NCBI GenBank assembly: GCA_963835705.1
Contig: CAWIGR010000007.1
Span: forward strand, 124,001 to 188,000
Source of the DNA: JACVRW01 sp963835705
Lineage (GTDB): Bacteria > Actinomycetota > Thermoleophilia > Solirubrobacterales > Thermoleophilaceae
Reading direction: 5' to 3'
DNA: 64,000 bases
Shown: positions 1-8,023 of the stretch, piece after piece
Layout of the letters: the number at the start of each line of letters is the position of its first letter
How positions within the stretch are numbered: position 1 is the first letter of the stretch
Program-made: the position numbers and the translations under genes
Notes under the pieces: generated by a model
The model's database searches: none
The model's input: only the letters and a program-made list of their open reading frames with translations
Told to the model about the DNA's origin: nothing

Positions 1-444
1 GTTCACCTGCTCCCAGCCCGTCTGGTCCAAGGCCAGCCGGCTGCGGCTGAGGTGGCGATCGGTGCGCCCGTCGAAGGTGCCCGCGTCGAGGGCGTCCGAG
101 GTGTCCTCCCAGATCAGCTGCAGCGTGGCGTCGGAGATCCCCTGCCGCGCCGACGGGGGCAGGCGCTTCCAGTCCTTGTCGGTGAAGAAGGGACGTACCT
201 TGGCGCGGTAGAAGTGCTCGATCGCCCCGCGCCGTGGCTCGGTGGTGACCAGCTCGATGCACCCCATCTCGGCCAGCGTCTTCACGTGGTAGCTGACGTT
301 GCCGAGCGGCTCCTCGAGCTCGTTCGCGATCTGGTTCGGGCTCGCGACGCGCTCGTTCAAGATCGTCAGCACGTGCGCCCGGAGGGGATGCGACAGCGCC
401 TTCGCCAGACGCCGGTCGACAACCCCCGCGACCTGCTTGCTCAT
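1..444 (-). CDS. Winged-helix (ArsR/HTH-12-like) transcriptional regulator, partial
   Basis: The reverse strand reads continuously from an ATG at 444 to the left edge, giving 148 codons with no stop, so the C-terminus lies outside the window. Residues about 20-75 form a winged-helix fold: a helix with LRAHVLTIL, the recognition stretch SPNQIANELEE and LGNVSYHVKTL, then a wing. This is typical of ArsR-type and HTH_12 regulators. The downstream part is acidic and aromatic (RPFFTDKDW), as in the large family of such regulators in Actinobacteria. No metal-binding cysteine pair is visible, so metal sensing is not supported. The ligand is unknown. Confidence 0.85.
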   Translation of the reverse strand, partial: MSKQVAGVVDRRLAKALSHPLRAHVLTILNERVASPNQIANELEEPLGNVSYHVKTLAEMGCIELVTTEPRRGAIEHFYRAKVRPFFTDKDWKRLPPSARQGISDATLQLIWEDTSDALDAGTFDGRTDRHLSRSRLALDQTGWEQVN

Positions 445-517
445 GGTTCGGACTCCGTTCCTGGGGGCGGAGGCCTGCACCTTACCTCTAGTACATGCGT
501 ACTTGAGGACGCGTGTA

Positions 518-1093
518 CTAGCCCGAGAACGCCTCCGCCAGCAGCACCACCGTGCCGAAGATCGCGGCCGCGATTGCGATCGCCCCGATCAGCCGCGGCG
601 ACGGGCCCCCGTGCACGCCGGTCTCGTGCACCACGGCGTGGCCCTTGCCGCGCGCGATCAGCCAGCGGTTGACCGGGAGGGCGAAGGCCCCCGCTATCAC
701 CAGCGCGATCGAGAGGCTGCCCCAGAACAGGACGTCGCCCAGGCCGGCGTCCATGGCGCCGGGGATGATCAGCAGGATCGCGTTGTCCACGACCTCCATC
801 ACCGCGATCGAGAGCGTGTCCGAGGCGAACGCGATCGGCACCACCGTGGCGAGCGCGAAGCCCGCGCGCAGGAGCGGGAGGCTCGTGAGCGTGTAGCCGA
901 AGAGGAAGGCGAGCCCGATCGCGAGCGCGATCGTGGCCAGGTCGGACCAGCCGAGCGCCGTGCCGATCGCCACGCCGGCCACCTCGCCGATCGCGCAGCC
1001 GGTCAGGCAGTGCAGGGTGGCCGAGAGGGCCACGCCGGTGAGGGCGCGACCCGATGTGGGCATCGCATGGTGATGATGGGTGGCGGCTTCCAT
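518..1093 (-). CDS. DUF4396 integral membrane protein with His-rich N-terminus
   Basis: A 191-residue polytopic membrane protein with about five hydrophobic segments. The N-terminus carries a HHHH run at residues 6-9. The first helix region holds LHCLTGCAIGE, and a later helix holds MEVVDNAILL and PGAMDA; conserved Cys/His/Asp inside helices is characteristic of DUF4396, whose biochemical function is unknown. A near-perfect CsoR-type palindrome lies 18-34 bp upstream of the ATG. Together with the His and Cys residues this points to copper or another transition metal handling; that role is inference. Confidence 0.85.
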   Translation of the reverse strand: MEAATHHHHAMPTSGRALTGVALSATLHCLTGCAIGEVAGVAIGTALGWSDLATIALAIGLAFLFGYTLTSLPLLRAGFALATVVPIAFASDTLSIAVMEVVDNAILLIIPGAMDAGLGDVLFWGSLSIALVIAGAFALPVNRWLIARGKGHAVVHETGVHGGPSPRLIGAIAIAAAIFGTVVLLAEAFSG

Positions 1094-1110
1094 CTCCGTG
1101 GCAGCCTAGC

Positions 1111-1127
1111 ATACCCCCTAGGGGTAT
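1111..1127. promoter_or_regulatory. CsoR-like operator upstream of DUF4396 gene
   Basis: The sequence ATACCCCCTAGGGGTAT is a near-perfect inverted repeat of the form ATACCCC/GGGGTAT. It matches the known layout of CsoR/RcnR-family operators, in which G/C tracts are flanked by TA. It sits just 5' of the reverse-strand DUF4396 gene, where a repressor would block transcription. No CsoR gene is visible in the window. Confidence 0.65.
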
Positions 1128-1277
1128 GACTTCGCGCGCTCGGCGGCGAGTGCCTCGCCGTGGGGGCCGACCTGCGCGAGCCCGACGACGGGGAGCGCGT
1201 GGTCGAAGCGCGAGCCGCGCTTCAGGGGGCGCTGACCGCGGAGCCAGGCGCCCTTGCAGCCCGGGCGCCCGGTGCTC

Positions 1278-1754
1278 CTAACAGCCTTGGCTCCCGCGCT
1301 CGAAGAGCAGGTTGAGAACCCCGCGCCGCAGCGTCACGGCGGTCCCGGTAGGTGAGCGCCACTGCACGTTGAACCGATGTGTGTCGTCCGCCTCGAACGG
1401 CGCGGTACGGGCGACGAAGTCGTACGAGAACGATTCCGTGCCGTCGGGGACGAACCGTGCCGATCCCGGTCGCATGGGCGCCTCCGGGACGCCGTCGACG
1501 ATTACCCGGAAAGCGACCGGGGCACCGCGAACGGTCACGCTGAGCTCCGCTGTCACCTGGTTGACCGTGCACCGGGTGAGCGACAGCCTCGGCACGTTGC
1601 GCCAGTTCGTGCTCGACGTGGTCGCCGACGTGTTCGTCCACCTCGCCGACTGGCGCTCGAGGGCGCTCCCGAACACCCCGCTCGCGGCAAGAACGGCCAC
1701 CGGAACAGCTGCGAGCAGCACGAGGCCGCCGAGGAGCACGAGGGACTTGCGCAT
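1278..1754 (-). CDS. Secreted hypothetical protein
   Basis: 158 residues starting with a clear Sec signal peptide (MRKS followed by a hydrophobic stretch to about residue 24, possible cleavage after VLAASG). The mature part is Thr/Ser-rich with a predicted beta-sandwich character. It has two cysteines, Cys62 in SLTRCTVNQ and the terminal Cys158, which could pair. I recognise no family. It is separated by 16 bp from the upstream HAD gene on the same strand, so cotranscription is possible. Confidence 0.65.
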   Translation of the reverse strand: MRKSLVLLGGLVLLAAVPVAVLAASGVFGSALERQSARWTNTSATTSSTNWRNVPRLSLTRCTVNQVTAELSVTVRGAPVAFRVIVDGVPEAPMRPGSARFVPDGTESFSYDFVARTAPFEADDTHRFNVQWRSPTGTAVTLRRGVLNLLFERGSQGC

Positions 1755-1770
1755 GGTGGCGCGACGATAG

Positions 1771-2556
1771 CTACCCCAGCTCGGGCACGAGCTCGGCGAT
1801 GGACTCCACGATCCGCGACGGGAGGTACGGGTGGCGCTCCACGTCGGCCTTCGAGGTGACGCCGGTCAGCACGAGGACCGTCTCGAGGCCCGCCTCCAGG
1901 CCGGCCACGATGTCGGTGTCCATGCGATCGCCGATCATTGCGGTGTGCTCGGAGTGGGCGTCGATCGCGTTGAGCGCCGAACGCATCATCAAGGGGTTCG
2001 GCTTGCCCACGTAGTAGGGGGCGACGCCGGTGGCGCGGCTGACCAGCGCGGCGACCGAGCCGGTGGCGGGAAGCGGGCCGTCCGGCGACGGGCCGACGTT
2101 GTCCGGGTTCGTGGCGATGAACCGGGCGCCCTCTGCGACGAGCTGGATCGCCCGGGTGATGCGCTCGAAGCTGTAGGTGCGGGTCTCGCCGAGCACGACG
2201 TAGTCGGGCTCGCTGTCGGTGAGCGTGTAGCCGCTCTCGTGCAGCGCGGTGGTGAGGCCCACCTCGCCGACCGCGAACGCCGATCCGCCGGGGCGCTGGT
2301 CCTCCAGGAAGCCGGCGGTTGCGAGCGCCGAGGTCCAGATCGACTCCTCCGGCACCTCGAGCCCGCTCCGTCGCAGCCGGGCGGCCAGGTCGCGGCGCGT
2401 GTACATCGAGTTGTTGGTGAGCAGCAGGAAGGGCGTGCCCAGCTCCTGGAGCCTGCGGAGGAACTCGCCCGCGCCCGGGATCGGGTGCTGCTCGCGCACG
2501 AGCACTCCGTCCATGTCCATCAGCCAGGAGCGGATCTCGCGGCGCGTCGTCACCAC
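1771..2556 (-). CDS. HAD-superfamily NagD-like phosphatase
   Basis: 261 residues with all HAD class IIA motifs in order: motif I MDMDGVL at about 12-18 (nucleophile and acid/base Asp), motif II LLTNNS at about 44-49, the motif III lysine in YVGKPNP, and motif IV GDRMDTDI at about 209-216. Length and the GLEAGLETVLVLTGVT tail fit the NagD/p-nitrophenylphosphatase group, cytosolic phosphatases acting on nucleotides or sugar phosphates. The exact substrate cannot be told. The start is a GTG at 2556; the upstream neighbour is divergent. Confidence 0.9.
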   Translation of the reverse strand: MVTTRREIRSWLMDMDGVLVREQHPIPGAGEFLRRLQELGTPFLLLTNNSMYTRRDLAARLRRSGLEVPEESIWTSALATAGFLEDQRPGGSAFAVGEVGLTTALHESGYTLTDSEPDYVVLGETRTYSFERITRAIQLVAEGARFIATNPDNVGPSPDGPLPATGSVAALVSRATGVAPYYVGKPNPLMMRSALNAIDAHSEHTAMIGDRMDTDIVAGLEAGLETVLVLTGVTSKADVERHPYLPSRIVESIAELVPELG

Positions 2557-2589
2557 GCCGAATGATGGGGGCTCTGGCGGCGGGATGCT

Positions 2590-2688
2590 GTGGCGGATCT
2601 CATGGGGTGGTGCCAGGATGGGCTTCCCGAGCTGGACGACTCCCTGAACGTGACCGAGATCGAGGTCGAGGACCCCGCCGACGAGTAG
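2590..2688 (+). CDS. Possible 32-residue acidic small protein
   Basis: A short frame with GTG start at 2590 (internal ATG at 2602) ends at a TAG 2 nt before the ATG of the downstream monooxygenase. The peptide is acidic with real-protein character (GWCQDGLPELDD, TEIEVEDPADE). The tight spacing would allow translational coupling. No family is recognised. It could equally be a chance frame in the leader. Confidence 0.25.
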   Translation: MADLMGWCQDGLPELDDSLNVTEIEVEDPADE

Positions 2689-2690
2689 CG

Positions 2691-4178
2691 ATGGCGCACG
2701 AGCACTTCAACGTCCTGATCGTGGGGGCCGGGCTGTCCGGCGTCGGTGCCGGCTGCCACCTCGAGACGCGCTTCCCCGGCAAGCGCTACGCGATCCTCGA
2801 GGCGCGCGAAGCGATCGGCGGGACCTGGGACCTGTTCCGGTATCCGGGCATCCGCTCGGACTCCGACATGTACACGCTCGGCTATGCCTTCCGGCCCTGG
2901 TCGGAGGCCAAGGCGATCGCGGACGGTCCGTCGATCCTGAGCTACGTGAAGCGGACGGCGAGCGACTACGGGGTGGACCGGAAGATCCGCTTCAACCACC
3001 GTGTCGTCCGCGCCGAGTGGTCGACGGCCGAGGCGCGCTGGACGGTCGAGGCGCAGCGCACCGACACGAACGAGACCGTGCGCCTCACCTGCCACTTCCT
3101 GTTCATGTGCAGCGGCTACTACCGCTACGACGAGGGCTACACGCCGGACTTTCCCGGCACCCGGCGGTTCGGTGGGCGGATCGTGCACCCCCAGTTCTGG
3201 TCCGACGACGTCGACTACGCCGGCAAGCGCGTGGTGGTGATCGGGAGCGGGGCGACCGCCGTGACGCTCGTCCCGGCGATGGCGGAGACCGCGGCTCACG
3301 TGACGATGCTCCAGCGCTCGCCGAGCTACGTCCTGTCGCTGCCGGCCGAGGACGGGATCGCGAACCTCGCGCGCCGCGTGCTGCCGGCGAAGCTGGCCTA
3401 CTCGATCGTGCGCTGGAAGAACGTGCTGATCACGATGCTGGTCTTCCAGCTGAGCCGGCGCAGGCCGGCGGCCATGAAGGCGCTGATCCGCAAGGGCCTC
3501 GAGAGCAGGCTCCCGCCCGGCTACGACATCGACACCCACTTCAAGCCCCGCTACAACCCGTGGGACCAGCGAATGTGCCTTGTGCCCGACGGCGATCTCT
3601 TCGAGGCGATCGGCGCGGGCGGGGCGTCCGTGGTCACCGACCAGATCGAGACGTTCACCGAGACCGGCCTCCGGCTGGCGTCCGGCGCCGAGCTCGAGGC
3701 CGACCTGATCGTTACCGCGACCGGCCTGAACCTGGTGCCGCTGGGGGGCATGGAGCTCTCCGTCGACGGGCAGGACGTGGAGATCCCGAAGACGATGGCC
3801 TATAAGGGGATGATGCTCGGGGGCGTGCCGAACCTGGCGATCGCGCTGGGCTATACGAACGCCTCGTGGACGCTCAAGTGCGACCTGACCTGTGAATACG
3901 TCTGCCGCCTGCTGAAGCACATGGACGAGCACGGCTACCGCCAGGCCACGCCGGTGAACCGCGACCCCTCGGTAACCGACGTGCCGTTCATCGACTTCAC
4001 CTCCGGCTACGTGCTGCGCGCGATCGACAAGTTCCCGAGACAGGGATCGAAGGCCCCATGGCGGCTCTACCAGAACTACGCTCGCGACATCGTGACCCTG
4101 AGGTACGGAGCGATCGAGGACGGCGCCATGGTGTTCTCGTTTGGGGGCCTCCGGCCGCCCAAGCAACGGGCCGCCTGA
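2691..4178 (+). CDS. Flavin-dependent monooxygenase, Baeyer-Villiger type (EtaA/MymA-like)
   Basis: 495 residues. An N-terminal FAD-binding Rossmann motif VGAGLSGVGAG lies at about 10-20. It is followed by IGGTWDLFRYPGIRSDSDMYT, typical of class B flavoprotein monooxygenases. The Baeyer-Villiger fingerprint FxGxxxHxxxW is present in FGGRIVHPQFW, but the usual final Pro/Asp is Ser. An NADPH-binding motif IGSGATAVTL follows directly. The family oxidises ketones, thioamides or long-chain substrates using NADPH and O2. The ATG at 2691 is chosen because homology starts there; an in-frame upstream extension is Arg-rich and unlikely. Confidence 0.9.
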   Translation: MAHEHFNVLIVGAGLSGVGAGCHLETRFPGKRYAILEAREAIGGTWDLFRYPGIRSDSDMYTLGYAFRPWSEAKAIADGPSILSYVKRTASDYGVDRKIRFNHRVVRAEWSTAEARWTVEAQRTDTNETVRLTCHFLFMCSGYYRYDEGYTPDFPGTRRFGGRIVHPQFWSDDVDYAGKRVVVIGSGATAVTLVPAMAETAAHVTMLQRSPSYVLSLPAEDGIANLARRVLPAKLAYSIVRWKNVLITMLVFQLSRRRPAAMKALIRKGLESRLPPGYDIDTHFKPRYNPWDQRMCLVPDGDLFEAIGAGGASVVTDQIETFTETGLRLASGAELEADLIVTATGLNLVPLGGMELSVDGQDVEIPKTMAYKGMMLGGVPNLAIALGYTNASWTLKCDLTCEYVCRLLKHMDEHGYRQATPVNRDPSVTDVPFIDFTSGYVLRAIDKFPRQGSKAPWRLYQNYARDIVTLRYGAIEDGAMVFSFGGLRPPKQRAA

Positions 4179-4214
4179 CTCACGTCCGATCGCTTCGCGA
4201 CATACTGCCCGCGC

Positions 4215-4700
4215 ATGTCGGAGCAGAATCTCACGATCGTGCAACGGGGGCTTGCCGCGATCAACGAGACCTACCGGACGGGCGACCTCGACGCGTGGCA
4301 GCGACACGTCGAGGATGCCTTCGACCCCTGGGTGGTGCTCGAGTCCGAGTCCGGGGCCTTCACCGAAGGACGGTGGCAGGGCCACGACGGCGCTATCGCC
4401 TTCGTCGCCAACCAGATGGAGGTGCTCGAGGCCATGTGGCTGCGGATCGACGAGTACCTCGAGGCCAGCGAGGACTGCCTCATCGTGCCGCTCACCTTCG
4501 GCGGCAGGGCGCGGCACACAGGCCTCGACGTCGAGCTGCACCCCGTCCACGTCTTCACCATGCGCGACGGCAAGGCGGTGCGCTGGCAGATTCGGCGACC
4601 GCGAGCAGGCGTTCGACGCCGCGGGCCTGAGGGAGTAGCCGCCGCCCTCGCCGCCGCGGTGGCCCCGGCCGAAGCTCCGTCACGAGTCGCGCAAGAATAA
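4215..4700 (+). CDS. SnoaL/NTF2-like protein with a C-terminal frameshift
   Basis: The N-terminal 125 residues form a typical SnoaL-like small cone-fold protein: NLTIVQRGLAAINETYRTGD, then GRWQGHDGAIAF and HVFTMRDGKAVRWQI. From about position 4592 the open frame turns into Arg/Ala-rich nonsense to 4700. The alternative frame continues the family pattern (FGDREQAFDAAGLRE) and stops at 4638. One extra or two missing bases near 4590-4595 therefore disrupt the last 15-17 residues. This is either a sequencing indel or a mild truncating mutation, since the fold core is intact. Function in this family (isomerase, hydroxylase or none) is not predictable. Confidence 0.7.
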   Translation: MSEQNLTIVQRGLAAINETYRTGDLDAWQRHVEDAFDPWVVLESESGAFTEGRWQGHDGAIAFVANQMEVLEAMWLRIDEYLEASEDCLIVPLTFGGRARHTGLDVELHPVHVFTMRDGKAVRWQIRRPRAGVRRRGPEGVAAALAAAVAPAEAPSRVAQE

Positions 4701-4727
4701 GCGGGCCTTCAACCCAAGAGGAGCCGC

Positions 4728-6137
4728 ATGACGCGTTTCACCCCCGATCCCACCTTCTACGCCACCGCGACGGAGGCCGCCACGGCGGCTCCGGAACGGC
4801 TGGCCTACGTCGCCACGATCGGCGTCGGCCAGAACGGCGATTCGCCTCCCGACGCGCTGGGGGTCCTGGACCTCGAGCAGGGCTCGGCCTCATACGGCCA
4901 GATCGTCGGCCGTGTCGAGATGCCCAACGTGGGCGATGAGCTCCACCACTTCGGCTGGAACGCCTGCTCGTCCGCGCTGTGCCCCTGGATGCCCCATCCC
5001 CACGTGGAGCGGCGCTATCTCGTGGTCCCGGGGCTGCGCTCCTCCCGCCTGCACGTGCTCGACACCGGGGACGACCCGCTCACACCGCGGATCGTCAAGA
5101 CGATCGAGGCCGAGGAGATCGCCAGCCGCACCGGCTACAGCCGCATCCACACCGTGCACTGCGGGCCCGACGGGATCTACGTGAACGCGCTCGGAAACCC
5201 CGACGGCGACGGCCCGGGCGGCATTTTCGTGCTGGACCACGACACGTTCGAGGTGAAGGGCGCCTGGGAGCGCGACCGCGGCCCCCAGGAGCTGGCCTAC
5301 GACTTCTGGTGGCATCTCGGCTACGACCGGGTGATCACCAGCGAGTGGGGCACGCCCAAGATGGTCGAGGACGGCGTGAACCCCGAGCTGCTGCTCGCGA
5401 ACAAGTACGGCCACCGGCTGCACGTCTGGGACATGAAGCGGCGCCGCCACCTGCAGGAGATCGACCTGGGGGCCGAGCACCAGATGGCGCTCGAGCTTCG
5501 GCCCGCGCACGACCCCGACAAGGCGTACGGCTTCGTGGGCACCGTGGTCTCGACGGCGGACCTGTCGGCCTCGATTTTCCTGTGGGAGCGCCAGCCCGAC
5601 GGCAGCTTCGCCGCCGAGAAGGTCATCTCGATCCCCGCCGAGCCGGCCGAGGAGGACCAGCTCCCCGATGCGCTCAAGCCGTTCGGCGCCGTCCCGCCGC
5701 TCATCACCGACATCGCGCTGACCGTGGACGACCGGTCGCTCTACGTGTCCTGCTGGGGCACCGGCGAGCTGAAGCGCTACGACGTGAGCGACCCGCGCCG
5801 GCCGCGCGAGACCGGCTCGGTGCGGATCGGCGGCATCGTCGGCCGTGCGCCACACCCCGCCGCGGGGCCGGTGAACGGCGGCCCGCAGATGGTCGAGGCG
5901 AGCCGGGACGGCCGGCGCGTCTACCTGACCAACTCGCTCTACCGCTCCTGGGACGAGCAGTTCTACCCCGACGGGATCAAGGGCTGGCTCGTCAAGCTCG
6001 ATGCCGGCGAGGACGGCTCGCTGGCGTTCGACCCGGAGCTGTTCGTCGAGTTCCCCGAGGGCGAGCGGCCCCACCAGGTGCGCCTCCAGGGCGGGGACGC
6101 CTCGTCGGACTCCTACTGCTTCCCCAACGCAGGCTGA
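4728..6137 (+). CDS. Selenium-binding protein SBP56 / methanethiol oxidase
   Basis: 469 residues matching the SBP56 family over the whole length, a seven-bladed propeller. Visible family landmarks are FYATATEAA near the N-terminus, HHFGWNACSSALC around 75-88, the histidine sites HTVHCGPDG, AEHQMALELRPAHDP and PHQVRL, and GGPQMVEASRDGRRVY. Bacterial members oxidise methanethiol to formaldehyde, H2S and H2O2 using copper bound by conserved His residues. A ribosome site AAGAGGAG lies 7 nt before the ATG. The next gene starts 1 nt after its stop, so the two are cotranscribed. Confidence 0.93.
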   Translation: MTRFTPDPTFYATATEAATAAPERLAYVATIGVGQNGDSPPDALGVLDLEQGSASYGQIVGRVEMPNVGDELHHFGWNACSSALCPWMPHPHVERRYLVVPGLRSSRLHVLDTGDDPLTPRIVKTIEAEEIASRTGYSRIHTVHCGPDGIYVNALGNPDGDGPGGIFVLDHDTFEVKGAWERDRGPQELAYDFWWHLGYDRVITSEWGTPKMVEDGVNPELLLANKYGHRLHVWDMKRRRHLQEIDLGAEHQMALELRPAHDPDKAYGFVGTVVSTADLSASIFLWERQPDGSFAAEKVISIPAEPAEEDQLPDALKPFGAVPPLITDIALTVDDRSLYVSCWGTGELKRYDVSDPRRPRETGSVRIGGIVGRAPHPAAGPVNGGPQMVEASRDGRRVYLTNSLYRSWDEQFYPDGIKGWLVKLDAGEDGSLAFDPELFVEFPEGERPHQVRLQGGDASSDSYCFPNAG

Positions 6138-6138
6138 C

Positions 6139-6786
6139 GTGGAGACCCTGCCTCTCGTAACCGTCGCGCTGCTCGGCGCCTATCACGGGCTCAACCCCGC
6201 GATGGGCTGGCTGTTCGCGGTCGGGCTCGGGATGCAGGACCGTGACCGGCGCTCGGTGCTCCGGGCGCTGCCGCCCATCGCGGCCGGCCACGAGCTGGCG
6301 ATCGCCCTGGTCGCCGCGCTCGTGGTCGGCCTGGGCGCGCTGGCCGACCCGCGGCCCCTCCATCTGGGAGCCGCGGCCGCGCTGATCGGCTTCGGCGTCT
6401 TCCGCTTCGTGAAGCCCCGGGCCCACCCCCGCTGGACCACCATGCGGGTGAGCCGCGGCGAGCTGACCTGGTGGTCGTTCCTGATGTCGAGCGCCCACGG
6501 CGCCGGGCTGATGGTGGCGCCCGTGCTGCTCGGGAGCGGAGGGGCCGACGCCGCGCAGGCGCACGCCGGCCATGCGCACGACCACCCGGCGGCCACGATG
6601 GACGTGGGCGAGGCGGTGGTGGCCATCACCGTGCACGTGGGCGCGATGCTCGCCGTGATGGCCGTGGTGGCGCTCCTCGTCTACGAGAAGCTCGGCCTGA
6701 CGTTCCTGCGGCGGGCGTGGATCAACTCCGACCAGTTCTGGGCCGGCGCCTTCATCCTCGCCGGAATGGTGACGCTGCTGACCTGA
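6139..6786 (+). CDS. Polytopic membrane protein with HGLNPAMG motif, downstream of SBP56
   Basis: 215 residues from a GTG placed 1 nt after the SBP56 stop. About five or six hydrophobic helices are separated by short loops. An N-terminal GAYHGLNPAMGW motif, a second SAHGAG, a His-rich loop HAGHAHDHP at about 137-145, and TVHVGAM recall His-containing metal transport or maturation membrane proteins such as the NicO/RcnA fold, but I cannot assign it. Tight linkage suggests that it supports SBP56, for example by copper delivery. That is inference. Confidence 0.75.
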   Translation: METLPLVTVALLGAYHGLNPAMGWLFAVGLGMQDRDRRSVLRALPPIAAGHELAIALVAALVVGLGALADPRPLHLGAAAALIGFGVFRFVKPRAHPRWTTMRVSRGELTWWSFLMSSAHGAGLMVAPVLLGSGGADAAQAHAGHAHDHPAATMDVGEAVVAITVHVGAMLAVMAVVALLVYEKLGLTFLRRAWINSDQFWAGAFILAGMVTLLT

Positions 6787-6836
6787 GCGGCACGCGCGGC
6801 TTGCCCCGCTCGCGCGCCGATGAGAGAGTCGTTCAC

Positions 6837-7325
6837 GTGTTCCGCAAGAGCATGATCGCCCTCATCGTCGCGCTGCTAGTCGCCTCGGCCGTGATCCAGC
6901 TCGTCCGGGACGACGACGACGGATACACCGCCGCGGACGCCAGGACGGCCGCCCTGAGCTGGGTGGGTGTCGGGGAGGCACAGGCCCCGCGCCGCGAGGG
7001 CGACAACTGGGAGGTGGACGTCAGGCGTCCCGACGGCTCGCTGGTCCAGGTCACGATCGACGACGAGCTTCATCTGCGCGACTTCGACGAGGAGTTCGGC
7101 CCGGCGGGCACGCCGGCGCCCGACGAGCTGCGGGGAAGGGACCGCGCCCGGGCGATCGAGGCCGCGTACCGGCACATCGGACCCGCGCGGGTGGTGGGCG
7201 TGGAGCGCGACCCCAGCCGGGAGATCGAGGTCGGGGTGCGGATGGGGCGGGATCAGGTCGAGGTGAGGCTCGATCCGCGGTTCCGGGTGGTCGAGGTCAT
7301 CCCGGAGGATCCGGGCGACGAGTAG
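6837..7325 (+). CDS. Membrane-anchored PepSY-like protein
   Basis: 162 residues with a single N-terminal signal anchor (MIALIVALLVASAVIQLV at about 5-22) and an acidic soluble domain. The domain has two similar halves: one with WEVDVRRPDGSLVQVTID and one with REIEVGVRMGRDQVEVRLD. The alternation of helix (AARTAALSWV; RARAIEAAYRHI) and beta pair resembles PepSY domains, found in protease propeptides and heme or redox membrane proteins. A GTG start is used because nothing upstream is conserved. It precedes the tRNA and the cytochrome c maturation genes. Confidence 0.65.
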   Translation: MFRKSMIALIVALLVASAVIQLVRDDDDGYTAADARTAALSWVGVGEAQAPRREGDNWEVDVRRPDGSLVQVTIDDELHLRDFDEEFGPAGTPAPDELRGRDRARAIEAAYRHIGPARVVGVERDPSREIEVGVRMGRDQVEVRLDPRFRVVEVIPEDPGDE

Positions 7326-7353
7326 GGGCCCGCGCCGCTAGCCTTGGCGGTCC

Positions 7354-7425
7354 GCGGGCATAGTGTCAGTGGTAGCACGTGAGCTTCCCAAGCTCAAAGC
7401 ACGGGTTCGAGCCCCGTTGCCCGCT
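7354..7425 (+). tRNA. tRNA-Gly (anticodon CCC)
   Basis: A full cloverleaf can be folded. The 7-bp acceptor stem pairs GCGGGCA (7354-7360) with TGCCCGC (7418-7424). The D arm contains AGTGGTAGCAC. The 5-bp anticodon stem TGAGC/GCTCA closes loop TTCCCAA with anticodon CCC. The T arm ACGGG-TTCGAGC-CCCGT has the canonical TTCGA. Discriminator is T at 7425. The 3' CCA is not encoded. It reads GGG codons. Confidence 0.94.
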
Positions 7426-7468
7426 CTGAAGCCGGCCGGCGGGCTCCATCTAGTCTTCGTCACCCCCT

Positions 7469-8023
7469 ATGCGGAGGCTTCTCGCACCCGTTCCGGTCGC
7501 GGTCATCGGCGTCGTGGTGGCCCTCGTCGCGCTGCTTGCCTACGGCCTCGCCAGCAACGAGCCGGATCGCGGGATCGAGGAGGCGCTCGAGCAGGGGGAG
7601 CGCGAGCAGGCGCCGCGGCTCGAGCTGCCGCGGCTGTCCGGCACGGGGGTCGAGTCGCTCGACGACTACCGCGGACAGGTCGTGGTGCTCAACTTCTGGG
7701 CCTCCTGGTGCGAGCCCTGCCGCGACGAGTCGCCGCTGCTCCAGCGCTGGCACGAGCGCCTCGAGAACCAGGACGCCACCGTGCTCGGCGTGGACGCCTT
7801 CGACGAGATCGGCCGCGCGCGGGCCTTCGTGGACGAGTACGGCCTCGAGTACCCGATGCTTCGCGACGGCGAGGGCTCCACGCGCGAGAGCTTCGGCATC
7901 CTCGGCTTTCCCGAAACCTTCGTGATCGACCGCGAGGGCCGCATCGCCGCCATCGAGCGCGGTCCCGTGGACGCCGAGTTCATGCGCGAGCGCGTGGCCC
8001 CGCTGTTGCGGGAACAGGCGTGA
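7469..8023 (+). CDS. TlpA/CcmG-like membrane-anchored thiol-disulfide oxidoreductase
   Basis: 184 residues. An N-terminal signal anchor (about 9-27) tethers a thioredoxin fold outside the membrane. The active site WASWCEPCRDE is at about 77-87, and the cis-Pro motif GFPETFVID follows near 148-156. The family reduces apocytochrome c haem-binding cysteines or other extracytoplasmic thiols. It overlaps ccmH by 3 nt (GTGA), and ccdA follows, which together supply electrons across the membrane. The gene begins about 45 bp after the tRNA. Confidence 0.92.
   Translation: MRRLLAPVPVAVIGVVVALVALLAYGLASNEPDRGIEEALEQGEREQAPRLELPRLSGTGVESLDDYRGQVVVLNFWASWCEPCRDESPLLQRWHERLENQDATVLGVDAFDEIGRARAFVDEYGLEYPMLRDGEGSTRESFGILGFPETFVIDREGRIAAIERGPVDAEFMRERVAPLLREQA

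Noticed and set aside
2550..4550. Long reverse-strand open frame (666 codons) opposite the monooxygenase
   Set aside because: It is antisense to a well-supported flavoprotein gene; composition is Arg/His/Val-rich shadow sequence with no motif. High GC makes such frames common.
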